Assembly: GCA_015075165.1 (NCBI GenBank)
Contig: JABTUY010000001.1
Location: 124,001 to 188,000, forward strand
Direction: 5' to 3'
Length of the DNA: 64,000 bases
Source: Ideonella sp.
GTDB taxonomy: Bacteria; Pseudomonadota; Gammaproteobacteria; Burkholderiales; Burkholderiaceae_C
Positions 1-8,862 of the stretch are shown in pieces. The stretch's first letter is position 1, and each line of letters begins with the position of its first letter. The translations under genes and the position numbers were made by a program. Under the pieces are notes generated by a model, which saw only the letters and a program-made list of their open reading frames with translations, ran no database searches and was not told the origin of the DNA.

Positions 1-1070
1 ACGGCATCATCCGCGAGGCGGTGCTGCGCGAACTCAAGCGCGGCGGGCAGGTGTACTTCCTGCACAACGAGGTCGAGTCGATCCAGCAGCGCCGCCAGCA
101 CCTCGAACAACTCGTGCCCGAGGCGCGCATCGCGGTGGCGCACGGCCAGATGCCCGAGCGCGAACTCGAGCAGGTGATGCGCGATTTCGTGGCGCAGCGC
201 TTCAACCTGCTGCTGTGCTCGACGATCATCGAAACCGGCATCGATGTGGCGAGCGCCAACACCATCGTGATCAGCCGCGCCGACAAGTTCGGCCTCGCGC
301 AGCTGCACCAGTTGCGCGGCCGCGTCGGCCGCTCGCATCACCAGGCGTATGCGTACCTGATGGTGCCCGACACGCGCTCGCTGACCCGGCAGGCGCAGGC
401 ACGGCTCGACGCCATCCAGAGCATGGAGGAGCTCGGTTCGGGCTTCTACCTCGCGATGCACGACCTCGAGATCCGTGGCGCCGGCGAGATGCTGGGCGAG
501 CACCAGAGCGGCAACATGCAGGAGGTGGGCTTCCAGCTCTACAACGACATGCTCGCCGCCGCGGTGCGCGCGCTGAAGGCCGGCCGCGAGCCCGACCTGC
601 TGTCGCCGCTGGCCGCCACCACCGAGATCAACCTGCACGCACCGGCGCTGCTGCCTGCCATCTACTGCGACGACGTGCACGCGCGGCTCAGCCTGTACAA
701 GCGGCTGGCGATGGCCGAGAAGCCCGACACGCTCGACACGCTGCTCGAGGAGATCACCGATCGCTTCGGCAAGCTGCCGCCGCAGGGCCGGGTGCTGTTC
801 GACACGCACCGGCTGCGCGTGCTGGCGCGCAGCTACGGCGTGGCCAAGGTCGACGCCGGGCCGAAGGCGATCAGCATCACGTTCAAGCCGAACCCGCCGT
901 TCGACGCGCAGCGCATCATCGAGCTGGTGCAGCGCAACCGCCACATCAAGCTGGCCGGTAACGACCGCCTGCGCATCGAGCGCGAACTCGCTTCGGCCGG
1001 CGAGCGCGCGCAGTTCGTGCGCGACGTGCTGCGCTCGCTCGGTACACCGACCACGGCGCTGGCGGCGTGA
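1..1070 (+). CDS. mfd: Transcription-repair coupling factor Mfd, C-terminal part (5' end outside window)
   Basis: Mfd is a DNA translocase that displaces RNA polymerase stalled at lesions and recruits UvrA. The reading frame is open from base 3 and enters the window within the RecG-like helicase domain. Visible are the helicase C-terminal motifs TTIETGID-like (here STIIETGIDVAS), HFGLAQLHQLRGRVGRS-like (motif VI) and the Mfd-specific HDLEIRGAGEMLGEHQSG block. The C-terminal TRCF domain follows (AALLPAIYCDDVHARLSLYKRL, then the DRFGKLPP segment). The roughly 355 residues seen correspond to about the last third of an 1150-residue protein. The gene ends normally with TGA, and serB follows after 22 bp in the same direction, so the two may be co-transcribed. 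The family is certain; only the 5' end is missing because of the window edge. Confidence 0.96.
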   Translation, partial: GIIREAVLRELKRGGQVYFLHNEVESIQQRRQHLEQLVPEARIAVAHGQMPERELEQVMRDFVAQRFNLLLCSTIIETGIDVASANTIVISRADKFGLAQLHQLRGRVGRSHHQAYAYLMVPDTRSLTRQAQARLDAIQSMEELGSGFYLAMHDLEIRGAGEMLGEHQSGNMQEVGFQLYNDMLAAAVRALKAGREPDLLSPLAATTEINLHAPALLPAIYCDDVHARLSLYKRLAMAEKPDTLDTLLEEITDRFGKLPPQGRVLFDTHRLRVLARSYGVAKVDAGPKAISITFKPNPPFDAQRIIELVQRNRHIKLAGNDRLRIERELASAGERAQFVRDVLRSLGTPTTALAA

Positions 1071-1092
1071 ACGCCGCGGCCCACAGCGAACC

Positions 1093-1806
1093 ATGAGCGC
1101 CACCGAGTTCGCCCCCGGCCTGTTCGTGCGCGGAATCGTGCCGCCGCTGAGGCTGGCCGACTACCGGCTGATCGCGTTCGACATGGACTCGACGCTGATC
1201 AACATCGAGTGCGTCGACGAGATCGCCGACATCGCCGGCCGCAAGGCCGAGGTGGCGGCGATCACCGAGGCCGCGATGCGCGGCGAGATCACCGACTACA
1301 AGGACAGCCTGCGCCGCCGCGTGGCGATGCTGGCGGGCGTTTCCGAGACCGCCTTGCAGCGCGTGGCCGACGAACGCCTGCGTCTGAACCCGGGCGTCGA
1401 GGCGTTCGTGCAGGCCTGCCGCCGGGCCGGACTGAAGACGCTGCTAGTGTCGGGCGGCTTCAGCTTCTTCAGCGAACGCGTGCGCCAGCGACTGCAGCTC
1501 GACTTCGCGCGCGCGAACACGCTCGGCACCGCAAACGGCCGGCTCACCGGCACGCTGTTCGACCACCCGTGGGGCGACATCTGCGATGGCGCCGAGAAAC
1601 GCCGCGTCGTGCTCGAGGTGTGCGAGCTGATGGGCATCTCGACCGCGCAGGCGATCGCGGTCGGCGACGGCGCCAACGACCTGCCGATGATGGACGCCGC
1701 CGGCCTGTCGATCGCCTTCCATGGCAAGCCGGCGGTGCGCGAGCAGGCGTCGCTGTCGATCGAGCGCGGCGGCATGGAGCGCGCGCTGGAAGTGCTGCAC
1801 CCCTGA
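1093..1806 (+). CDS. serB: Phosphoserine phosphatase SerB
   Basis: This cytoplasmic HAD-family phosphatase catalyses the last step of serine synthesis, phosphoserine to serine. Residues 28-34 carry the catalytic DxDST motif (FDMDST, nucleophile Asp30 and acid/base Asp32). Motif II is SGGFSFF, and the acidic motif is GDGANDLPMM. At 237 residues it lacks the N-terminal ACT-like extension of E. coli SerB (322 residues), as is usual in betaproteobacteria. The ATG sits 22 bp behind the mfd stop. Family and function are clear. A homoserine-kinase-type side activity (ThrH) is less likely given the length and motif pattern. Confidence 0.94.
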   Translation: MSATEFAPGLFVRGIVPPLRLADYRLIAFDMDSTLINIECVDEIADIAGRKAEVAAITEAAMRGEITDYKDSLRRRVAMLAGVSETALQRVADERLRLNPGVEAFVQACRRAGLKTLLVSGGFSFFSERVRQRLQLDFARANTLGTANGRLTGTLFDHPWGDICDGAEKRRVVLEVCELMGISTAQAIAVGDGANDLPMMDAAGLSIAFHGKPAVREQASLSIERGGMERALEVLHP

Positions 1807-1911
1807 CGCCGCGCGGGCCGCGGCGCCGCGGCGCCCGCGTGCAGCGGCGTGAAGTGCGGCATCATGCGGCCGGCGTCCATGGCCACCGCACGCCGCCGCA
1901 GGAGCACCCGC

Positions 1912-3402
1912 ATGAAGCTCGTCATCGCCCAGATGAAGCACGAGACCAACACCTACTCGCCGGTGCCCACGCCGCTGGCACGCTTCGCGGCCGCCGGCGC
2001 CACACCGCCCGTCGGGGCGGCCGCGGTGGCCGCGTACCGCGGCACCGGCTCGGCGATCGGCGCGTTCATCGAACTGGCCGAGCAGCACGGTGCCGAGTTC
2101 GTCGTGCCGATCGCCGCCAACGCCTGGCCGAGCGGCCCGGTGGACGACCGCGCGTTCGACCACATCGCACAGCGCATCTGCGACGCCGTGGCCGGCGGCT
2201 GCGACGGCGTGCTGCTCGACCTGCACGGCGCGATGGTCACGCAAAGCCACGAAGACGGCGAAGGCGAGCTGCTGCGCCGCATCCGCGCGCTGGCGCCGAG
2301 CGTGCCGATCGCCGCCGCGATGGACATGCACACCAACCTGTACGACGCGTTCGCGCAGCGCGTGCAGGTGATCGCCGGCTACCAGACCTACCCGCACGTC
2401 GACATGCACGGCACCGGCCTGCGTGCCGGCCGCGCGCTGCTGGCACAGCTGCAGGGCCGGGCCCGCCCGACGATGGCCTGGGGCCGGCAGCCGATGCTGC
2501 CGCACGTGATGCGCCAGGGCAGCGACGATTCGCCCAACCGCGAGCTGCAGGCCCGCTGCCGCGAGATGGAGGCGCAAGGCGCGCTGTGCGCCACGGTGTT
2601 CGTCGGCTTCCCGAACGCCGACATCGAGTACGCCGGCCTGTCGGCGGTGGTGGTCACCGACCACAACCCGGCGCTGGCGCGCCGCTGGTGCGACGAGCTG
2701 CTCGAGCTGGCGTGGTCGCAGCGCGCGCAGTTCGTCTACCGCATCGAGCCGCTGGCCGATTCGATGGCACGCGCACGGGCGCTGGCCGACGCCAAGCCGC
2801 CGGGCAGCGGCCCGGTGGTGCTGCTCGACCACAGCGACAACTGCGCCTCGGGTGGCACGATGGACACGATGACCGTGCTCGGCGCGATCCTCGATGCCGG
2901 GCTCGACGACGTGGCCGCGTTCGCCGTCTTCGATCCGCAGGCGGTGCAGCAGATGATCGCCACCGGCGTCGGCGGCAGCGTCACGCTCTCGCTCGGCGGC
3001 AAGCTCGACATGCCGGCAATCGGCCTGAAGGGCGAGCCGCGCACGGTGAGCGGCACGGTGCGGCTGATCTGCGACGGCGGGTTCCGCAACTACGGGCCGA
3101 TGGCACGCGGCGAATACAACGACATGGGGCCGACCGCGGTGCTCGATACCGGCCGCGTGAAGATCGTGGTGATCTCCAACCACGTCGAACCGCACGACCT
3201 CGCCGCGTTCACCGCGGTGGGCATCGCGCCGGAGCGCCACCGCTTCGTGATGCTGAAGAGCCGCATCCACTGGCGCGCCGGGCTGCGCTCGCTGGCGCAT
3301 GCGGTGGTCGAGTGCGCCGGCACCGGCGTCTGCACGTCCGACTACGCCGCGCTCGCGTTCCAGCACGTGCGCCGGCCGATCTACCCGCTCGACGCGTTGT
3401 AG
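1912..3402 (+). CDS. M81 family metallopeptidase (MlrC-like), copy 1
   Basis: Predicted zinc peptidase of the M81/microcystinase C (MlrC) family, 496 residues. MlrC itself hydrolyses linearised microcystin and other small peptides; the substrate here is unknown. Family signatures are MKHETNTYSP at the N terminus, DLHGAMV, AMDMHTNL and YQTYPHVDMHGTG (metal-binding His/Asp region). A C-terminal MlrC domain follows, with LDHSDNCASGGTMD and ISNHVEPHD. No signal peptide is seen, so it is probably cytoplasmic. The ATG at 1912 is chosen because AGGAG lies 8 bp upstream and homologous sequence starts there; a GTG at 1849 only adds unrelated residues. The gene converges on a second M81 gene, 172 bp away, that belongs to a peptide-importer operon. 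Both may act on imported peptides. Confidence 0.9.
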   Translation: MKLVIAQMKHETNTYSPVPTPLARFAAAGATPPVGAAAVAAYRGTGSAIGAFIELAEQHGAEFVVPIAANAWPSGPVDDRAFDHIAQRICDAVAGGCDGVLLDLHGAMVTQSHEDGEGELLRRIRALAPSVPIAAAMDMHTNLYDAFAQRVQVIAGYQTYPHVDMHGTGLRAGRALLAQLQGRARPTMAWGRQPMLPHVMRQGSDDSPNRELQARCREMEAQGALCATVFVGFPNADIEYAGLSAVVVTDHNPALARRWCDELLELAWSQRAQFVYRIEPLADSMARARALADAKPPGSGPVVLLDHSDNCASGGTMDTMTVLGAILDAGLDDVAAFAVFDPQAVQQMIATGVGGSVTLSLGGKLDMPAIGLKGEPRTVSGTVRLICDGGFRNYGPMARGEYNDMGPTAVLDTGRVKIVVISNHVEPHDLAAFTAVGIAPERHRFVMLKSRIHWRAGLRSLAHAVVECAGTGVCTSDYAALAFQHVRRPIYPLDAL

Positions 3403-3446
3403 TGAACCACCCCCACGTTGAGGCGCGTAGCGCCGGCCGAAGCCAA

Positions 3447-3537
3447 AGCCGGGCCTGCCGCCAGAGTCGTCGGCAGGCGCTCAGGCCGTCCAAGCCGACG
3501 CAGGTCGGCCTGGAGCCGCGGCCTTCGCTCCGCGGCG
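3447..3537 (+). repeat. Hairpin-rich intergenic repeat, copy A
   Basis: This 91-bp segment lies between the two convergent M81 genes. It matches the reverse complement of 6718-6805 with only about three mismatches and one 3-bp indel. It contains two stem-loops. In the copy at 6718-6805 the first is a perfect 10-bp stem, CCAAGCCGAC with GTCGGCTTGG; in this copy that stem has one change. The second stem is GCCGCGG with CCGCGGC. The layout resembles REP/BIME-like elements, and copy A could also act as a transcription terminator for either convergent gene. No coding potential was recognised. Confidence 0.8.
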
Positions 3538-3574
3538 GCTCTTGGCTCGGTCAGGTTCATGCTTCCGCGCGCGT

Positions 3575-5068
3575 TCAGGGCCGGCGGCGGATCGACGCCG
3601 GCAGCCGCTGCCATGGCAGGTCGGCCGGGTCGGCGGCCATCGGGCCGGCGGCCTTGGCCACCAGCACATGGCTGGCGTGCGGCTGGAAGTCGGCGCGAAA
3701 GTGGTTCGAGCTCTTGACCACGATGATGCGCATCTGCTCGGCGTGGATGCCCACCATGCGCAGCAGCTCGCGATCGAGCAGCTGCATCTTGCCGCTGACC
3801 ACCGCGATGCGGATGCCGTCGATCTCGAGGCACGCGCTCGGGCCGAGCTGCACCGCGAGGCCGGTCATCATCGGCCCGGGCAGCGTGCAACGGCCATCGC
3901 CGAGTGCCACGACCTTGAAGCGGCCGGCCAGCGGCGGGTCGCTCGGCGCACCGCTGAAGGTGGGCACCGCGGTGCCGAGCGCGAGCTCGAGCTCGGCACC
4001 CACGCCGGCGGCATGGGCCGCGCGCGCGGCCGGTGCATCGAACAAAAGGCCGAGCGCCACCTGGCCGGGGTAGCGCCGCCCCGCGCCCTGCGCGCGCAAC
4101 GCGTGCAGCATTCCGGTGGTGTTGCTGTCGCCGCCGGCGCCGGGGTTGTCCTGCGTGTCGGAGATGACCACCGCCTGCGCCGCCGTTTGTGCCAGCGTGA
4201 TCGCCTGCGCCACCGCGTCGCGCGCGGGCAGCACCTCGAGGCGCCATTGCGTCGGCTCGGCCGCCGCGGCGTACAGGCGCTCCACCGCTTCGTGCGCATG
4301 CTCGCCGTGGCCCCAGACCATCGGCGCGCACTCGTCGAAGTCGGCCGCCGGAAAGCCCATGCAGAAGCTCAGCAGCGTGCCGTGCGTGCGGTCGAGCGCC
4401 ACCAGCTCGTCGTACAGGCGCTGCGCCGGCTGCAGCCAGGTGCTCTGCGCGTTCAGCGGGATCAGGAAAGGCAACCGCCGCGCGTGCATCGGCTGGCGGC
4501 GCCCAGCCTGCAGCCGCCGCGCCAGCAGCTCGGCCGCGCGCTCGCCGGTGGCGGCCATGTCGACGTGCGGATAGGTGCGATACGCCACCAGCGCATCGGC
4601 CTCGCGCAGCATGCGCTCGGTGACGTTGGCGTGCAGGTCGAGGCTGGCCACGATCGGCAGCGCGGGTCCGACGATCGCGCGCAGCCGCGCCAGCAGCTCG
4701 CCCTCGCTGTCGGCGGCGTGCTCGGCCACCGCGGCGCCGTGCAGATCGAGAAAGATCGCGTCGAGCCCGCTCGCGCGCCGCACGTCGTCGCAGATCGCGC
4801 CGGCGATGCGCTCGAACGCGTCGCGCGTCACGTACGACGACGGAATCGCGCCGGCCCACGCCGACGGCAGCAGCGACCAGCCGCGCGTGCGCGCCGCCGT
4901 GATGAAGCCGCCGATTGCGATGTTGATGCCGCTCATTCGCTGCTGCATCGCCGGCCCGCGCTCGAACGCCGGAAACGCATCACCGCGCGTGAACGCGGCC
5001 CAGTCGGCCATGCTGGGCGCGAAGGTGTTGGTCTCGTGCTGGTAGCCGGCGATCAGGACGCGGGTCAT
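3575..5068 (-). CDS. M81 family metallopeptidase (MlrC-like), copy 2, coupled to ABC importer
   Basis: Second predicted zinc peptidase of the M81/MlrC family, 497 residues and clearly diverged from copy 1. Signatures are YQHETNTFAP near the N terminus, FLDLHGAAVAEH, SLDLHANVTE, YRTYPHVDMAATGE, and in the C-terminal domain ISDTQDNPGAGGDSNT and VVVKSSNHFRADF-type sequence. The ATG at 5068 overlaps the TGA of the upstream ABC ATPase (ATGA, 4 nt), so translation is probably coupled and the peptidase is made together with the importer. This context suggests that it processes a compound brought in by the transporter. No export signal is seen. The open frame extends upstream of 5068 only as antisense-like sequence inside the ATPase gene. 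Confidence 0.9.
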   Translation of the reverse strand: MTRVLIAGYQHETNTFAPSMADWAAFTRGDAFPAFERGPAMQQRMSGINIAIGGFITAARTRGWSLLPSAWAGAIPSSYVTRDAFERIAGAICDDVRRASGLDAIFLDLHGAAVAEHAADSEGELLARLRAIVGPALPIVASLDLHANVTERMLREADALVAYRTYPHVDMAATGERAAELLARRLQAGRRQPMHARRLPFLIPLNAQSTWLQPAQRLYDELVALDRTHGTLLSFCMGFPAADFDECAPMVWGHGEHAHEAVERLYAAAAEPTQWRLEVLPARDAVAQAITLAQTAAQAVVISDTQDNPGAGGDSNTTGMLHALRAQGAGRRYPGQVALGLLFDAPAARAAHAAGVGAELELALGTAVPTFSGAPSDPPLAGRFKVVALGDGRCTLPGPMMTGLAVQLGPSACLEIDGIRIAVVSGKMQLLDRELLRMVGIHAEQMRIIVVKSSNHFRADFQPHASHVLVAKAAGPMAADPADLPWQRLPASIRRRP

Positions 5069-6690
5069 GACGCGGCACCGAACGCGAAGTCGCGCCCCGG
5101 CGCGGCGGCGAACAGCGCGCGCGTGTATTCGTGCTGCGGCGCGCCGAACACCTGGTGCGCCGGACCGTACTCGACGACGCGGCCCTGGCTCATCACCGCG
5201 AGCTGGTCGCACACCTGCGACGCCACGCGCAGATCGTGCGTGATGAACAGCATCGCCAGGTTCAGCCGCTCGCGAATCTCCTCCAGCAGCTTCAGCACCT
5301 GCGCCTGCACCGAGACATCGAGCGCCGACACCGCCTCGTCGGCGATCAGCAGCTCGGGCTCCATCATCAGCGCGCGCGCGATGCACAGCCGCTGGCGCTG
5401 GCCGCCGGAGAACTGGTGCGGGTAGCGATCCATCGCGCTGGCGTCCATGCGCACCGTCGCCAGCAGCGCCTTCGCGCGCGCGAGCGCCTCGCTGCGCGAC
5501 AGGCCGTAGTTCATCGGGCCTTCGGTCATCGCCTCGCCGACCGTGCGGCGCGGGTTCAGCGAGCGGTACGGGTCCTGGAACACGATCTGCACGCGCTTGC
5601 GCAGCGGGCGCAGGCGGTTGCCCGGCATCATCGCGATGTCATCTTTGCCCAGCAGCACCTCGCCGCCGCTGGGGTCGACCAGCCGCACGATGCAGCGCGC
5701 GACCGTGCTCTTGCCCGAACCCGATTCGCCGACGATGCCCAGCGTTTGGCCGCGCCGGATCTCCAGATCCACGTCCTGCGCCGCGTGCACGCTGCGGCGC
5801 TTGCCCAGCCAGCCGCCGGCGCTGTACGTCTTGGCCAGCTTGCGCGTGCGCAGCACGACCTCGGCCGCCGGGTTCAGCGCGCGCGCCTGCGTCTTCAGCG
5901 TCGGCACCGCGCCGATCAGCATGCGCGTGTAGGCGTGGCGCGGCTGCTGCAGCACCTCATGCTTGCTGCCGACCTCGACCAGGTCGCCCAGCCGCAGCAC
6001 CGCCACGCGGTGCGCCAGCTCGGCGACCACGCCGAAGTCGTGCGTGATGAACAGCACGCCGGTGCCGTGGCGCGACTGCAGTTGCAGCATCAGCTCGAGC
6101 ACCTGCTTCTGCGTGGTGACGTCGAGCGCGGTGGTCGGCTCGTCGGCGATCAGCAGCACCGGCTCGAGCACCAGCGCCATCGCGATCATGATGCGCTGGC
6201 GCTGCCCGCCCGACAGCTGGTGCGGATAGCTCGCGACGATGCGCTCGGGCTCCGGCAGCAGCACCTCGCGCACGATCGCCAGCACCTTGTCGCGCCGCTC
6301 GGCGCTCGACGCCCGGGTGTGCTCGCGCAGCACCTCGTCGATCTGGTCACCGCAGGTCATCACCGGGTTCAGCGCCGTCATCGGCTCCTGGAAGATCATC
6401 GACATGCGCGTCGCGCGCAGCTCGCGCAGCCGCACCGCGCTGGCGTTCGTGATGTCTTCGCCCTGCAGTACGATCCGTCCGCCGCGAACCGGCAACGCGC
6501 GCGGCAGCAGCCCCATCACGCTGTGCGCGATCACCGACTTGCCCGAGCCCGACTCGCCGACCAGGCAGACGATCTCGCCGCGGCCGACGGTGAACGACAC
6601 GTTCTGCACCGCGGTGGCCCGGTCGCCCCCCGCGGGCAGGCCGATCGTCAGACCGCGCACCTCGAGCACGGTGGGCACCGAGTCGCTCAC
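5065..6690 (-). CDS. Peptide-type ABC transporter, fused double ATPase (DppD-DppF/GsiA-like)
   Basis: Cytoplasmic ATPase of 541 residues with two complete nucleotide-binding domains in one chain, as in GsiA or YejF. The first half has Walker A GESGSGKS, signature LSGGQRQR and Walker B LLIADEPTTALD. The second half has GESGSGKS, FSGGQRQR and LLIADEAVSALD. Both halves carry the oligopeptide-transport C-terminal extension, the second ending in HEYTRALFAAAPG. The start is a GTG at 6690 with little Shine-Dalgarno sequence; no ATG is available in frame nearby. It is separated from the permease gene by 178 bp that hold repeat copy B, and overlaps the M81 peptidase by 4 bp. Substrate class (di/oligopeptide) is inferred from family. 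Confidence 0.93.
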   Translation of the reverse strand: MSDSVPTVLEVRGLTIGLPAGGDRATAVQNVSFTVGRGEIVCLVGESGSGKSVIAHSVMGLLPRALPVRGGRIVLQGEDITNASAVRLRELRATRMSMIFQEPMTALNPVMTCGDQIDEVLREHTRASSAERRDKVLAIVREVLLPEPERIVASYPHQLSGGQRQRIMIAMALVLEPVLLIADEPTTALDVTTQKQVLELMLQLQSRHGTGVLFITHDFGVVAELAHRVAVLRLGDLVEVGSKHEVLQQPRHAYTRMLIGAVPTLKTQARALNPAAEVVLRTRKLAKTYSAGGWLGKRRSVHAAQDVDLEIRRGQTLGIVGESGSGKSTVARCIVRLVDPSGGEVLLGKDDIAMMPGNRLRPLRKRVQIVFQDPYRSLNPRRTVGEAMTEGPMNYGLSRSEALARAKALLATVRMDASAMDRYPHQFSGGQRQRLCIARALMMEPELLIADEAVSALDVSVQAQVLKLLEEIRERLNLAMLFITHDLRVASQVCDQLAVMSQGRVVEYGPAHQVFGAPQHEYTRALFAAAPGRDFAFGAAS

Positions 6691-6717
6691 GGCGCAGCTC
6701 GCATCCAGCCAAGCAGA

Positions 6718-6805
6718 CGCCGCGGAGCGAAGGCCGCGGCTCCAAGCCGACCTGCGTCGGCTTGGACGGCCTGAGCGCTTGCCGACTCCGGCGGCAGGCC
6801 CGGCT
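6718..6805 (-). repeat. Hairpin-rich intergenic repeat, copy B (inverted relative to copy A)
   Basis: This 88-bp segment lies between the permease and ATPase genes. It is the inverted partner of 3447-3537, with the same two stem-loops. The central palindrome CCAAGCCGAC/GTCGGCTTGG is perfect here. It lies inside the operon, so it could reduce or attenuate read-through from the permeases into the ATPase-peptidase pair. Together with copy A it brackets about 3.2 kb in inverted orientation. Confidence 0.8.
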
Positions 6806-6825
6806 CCGCCGGGCCGCTGGCGTCG

Positions 6826-6861
6826 CCCCCTGGGGGGAGGCGACCGCTAGGTCGCTTCGGG
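6826..6861. repeat. Short G/C-run hairpin element next to copy B
   Basis: A run of C then G, followed by the stem GCGACC-GCTA-GGTCGC at 6840-6855 and a seven-G run, sits directly after the permease gene stop (6869). From memory, this composition (C-run, G-run, small GCGACC hairpin, G-run) is frequent between genes of Burkholderiales. It may be a terminator or processing site within the operon. It shows no U-tract, so a classical intrinsic terminator is not claimed. Confidence 0.45.
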
Positions 6862-6868
6862 GGGGTTG

Positions 6869-7822
6869 TCATACCCGCTTCGCCATCTTCGGGTCGAGCG
6901 TGTCGCGCAGCCCGTCGCCGAGGATGTTCACCGCCAGCACCGTCACCGCGAGGAACACGCCGGGGAAGAAGATGTTGTGCGGATACTCGTTGAACTGCGC
7001 GCGGCCCTCGGCCATCACGTTGCCCCAGGTCGGGATCTCGGGCGGCAGCCCGACGCCGAGGAACGACAGGATCGCCTCGACCAGGATGCCCGAGGCGCAG
7101 ATGAACGTGCCCTGCACCACCAGCGGCGCGATGCAGTTGGGCAGGATGTGGCGCAGCATGATCAGCCAGGTGGGCGTGCCCAGCGAGATCGCCGCCTCGA
7201 CGTACGGCTCCTCGCGGATCGACAGCACCAGCGAGCGCACCAGCCGCGTGACGCGCGGGATCTCGGGCACCGCGATCGCCACCACCACCGTCAGCAGGCT
7301 GCCCTTCCACATCGCCACCAGCGCGATCGCGATCAGGATCGCGGGAATCGCCATCACGCCGTCCATCACGCGCATCAGCGGGCCGTCGAGCCAGCGCAGG
7401 TAGCCGGCAAACAAGCCGAACGCGATGCCGAACGCGAGCGCGAGCAGCGCGGTGGCCACGCCGACCACCAGCGACACCTGGGTGCCGTAGATCACGCGGC
7501 TGTAGATGTCGCGTCCGTAGCTGTCGCTGCCCATCCAGAAGGTGTGCTTCAGCGTGTTGCCTTCGAGCGTGGTGATCTCGCCCGCCTGGCCCGGCAGCAG
7601 GTCGCGGCTGGCCGGATCGAACAGCGACGGGTCCACCGTGCCGAGCCATGGCGCGAGCAGCGCGATCGCCACCAGCAGCGCCAGCACGAACGCGCCGAAG
7701 CGCACCGCCCAGTTCGCGCGCACGCGCGCCCACGCCGACGTCTGCGGCACGACGGTCGCGCTCTCGACCGACAGCGCGGCGAAATCGGTGGGGGTCGATT
7801 CGGGGTGGCTGGTCGTCGTCAT
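6869..7822 (-). CDS. Peptide-type ABC transporter permease, DppC-like
   Basis: Inner-membrane permease of 317 residues for a di/oligopeptide importer. A cytoplasmic N-terminal tail of about 40 residues is followed by the first membrane segment (FGAFVLALLVAIALLAPWL) and the OppC-type periplasmic loop with GSDSYGRDIYSRVIYG. The binding-protein-dependent transport domain follows, with the EAA loop around EAAISLGTPTWLIMLRHILPN. The ATG at 7822 is clear. It lies 42 bp downstream of the partner permease gene and upstream of repeat copy B. The pairing of a DppC-type with a DppB-type permease supports one heterodimeric channel. Confidence 0.93.
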   Translation of the reverse strand: MTTTSHPESTPTDFAALSVESATVVPQTSAWARVRANWAVRFGAFVLALLVAIALLAPWLGTVDPSLFDPASRDLLPGQAGEITTLEGNTLKHTFWMGSDSYGRDIYSRVIYGTQVSLVVGVATALLALAFGIAFGLFAGYLRWLDGPLMRVMDGVMAIPAILIAIALVAMWKGSLLTVVVAIAVPEIPRVTRLVRSLVLSIREEPYVEAAISLGTPTWLIMLRHILPNCIAPLVVQGTFICASGILVEAILSFLGVGLPPEIPTWGNVMAEGRAQFNEYPHNIFFPGVFLAVTVLAVNILGDGLRDTLDPKMAKRV

Positions 7823-7864
7823 CGCCGTCCGCCCGTCGAAGGCTCTTCAGGGTGGTTCATGTCG

Positions 7865-8806
7865 TCAGTATCTGATGCGCGGATCGAGCACCACGTACGA
7901 CAGGTCGACCGCCAGGTTGACCAGCACGTAGACGAACGAGAACAGCAGGATCACGCCCTGCACGGTGGGAAAGTCGCGCGCCAGCACCGCGTCGACCGTG
8001 AGGCGCCCGAGGCCCGGGATCGCATAGACCGATTCGGTGACCACCACGCCGCCGATCAGCAGCGCGATGCCGATGCCGATCACGGTGGCGATCGGCACCG
8101 CGGCGTTGGCCAGCGCGTGGCGCAGCAGCACCTTGGCCTCGGGCAGGCCCTTGGCACGCGCGGTGCGGATGTAGTCCTCGCCGAGCGTCTCCAGCACCGA
8201 GGCACGTGTGACGCGCGCGATCAGCGCGATGTAGATCACCGACAGCGTCAGCGCTGGCATGATCAGGTGCTTCAGCCACGGCAGCACGCCGTCGCCGATG
8301 CGCTGGTAGCCCTGCACCGGCAACCAGCCGAGCTTCAGCGACACCAGCCAGATCAGCATGTACGCCAGCACGAACACCGGCACCGAGAAGCCGAGCACCG
8401 AGAACGCCATCAGCGCGCGGTCGAGCCAGCCGCCGAAGCGCCACGCCGCCAGCACACCCGCCGGCACCGCCACCGCCACCGCGACGACGATCGTCAGCGC
8501 CGCCAGCGACAGCGTGGGCTCCAGCCGTTGCGCGATCAGCGTGCTGACCTGCATCTTGTAGTAGAACGACTCGCCGAGGTCGCCGCCCAGCATGCGGCCG
8601 AACCAGATCGCGAACTGCTCGGGGATCGAGCGGTCGAGCCCGAGCTTGCTGCGGATCTGCGCGATCTGCTCGGTGCTGGCGGCGTCGCCGGCCAGCATCG
8701 CCGCCGGGTCACCCGGCGTCAGCCGCAGCATGCCGAACACCAGCACCGCGACGATCAGCAGCACCGGAATCGTCGACAGCAGGCGGCGCAGCAGGAACGA
8801 CAGCAT
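7865..8806 (-). CDS. Peptide-type ABC transporter permease, DppB-like
   Basis: Inner-membrane permease of 313 residues. The N terminus has the typical DppB/GsiC pattern: LLRRLLSTIPVLLIVAVLVF-type first helix, then RLTPGDPAAMLAGD, then LGLDRSIPEQFAIWFGRML. The EAA-like coupling loop includes RTARAKGLPEAKVLLRHALAN, and the C terminus reads VVLDPRIRY, characteristic of this family. It is co-directional with the binding-protein gene (56 bp) and the second permease (42 bp), so one operon is likely. No defect is seen. Confidence 0.93.
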   Translation of the reverse strand: MLSFLLRRLLSTIPVLLIVAVLVFGMLRLTPGDPAAMLAGDAASTEQIAQIRSKLGLDRSIPEQFAIWFGRMLGGDLGESFYYKMQVSTLIAQRLEPTLSLAALTIVVAVAVAVPAGVLAAWRFGGWLDRALMAFSVLGFSVPVFVLAYMLIWLVSLKLGWLPVQGYQRIGDGVLPWLKHLIMPALTLSVIYIALIARVTRASVLETLGEDYIRTARAKGLPEAKVLLRHALANAAVPIATVIGIGIALLIGGVVVTESVYAIPGLGRLTVDAVLARDFPTVQGVILLFSFVYVLVNLAVDLSYVVLDPRIRY

Positions 8807-8862
8807 GGTGGCTCGCGCGGGTCAGCCGCAGCGGGCGCGGCGCTCGGGGCCGCGCCCGAACG

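Noticed and set aside
1209-4073. 954-codon plus-strand open frame over serB and the M81 genes
   Set aside because: Arginine-rich, non-homologous and crossing several convincing genes in other frames. A composition artefact.
3447-6805. Composite transposon or insertion sequence flanked by inverted repeats
   Set aside because: No transposase gene or target-site duplication is visible, and the genes inside are a normal transporter ATPase and peptidase that fit the operon. Only an inverted pair of small intergenic repeats is claimed.
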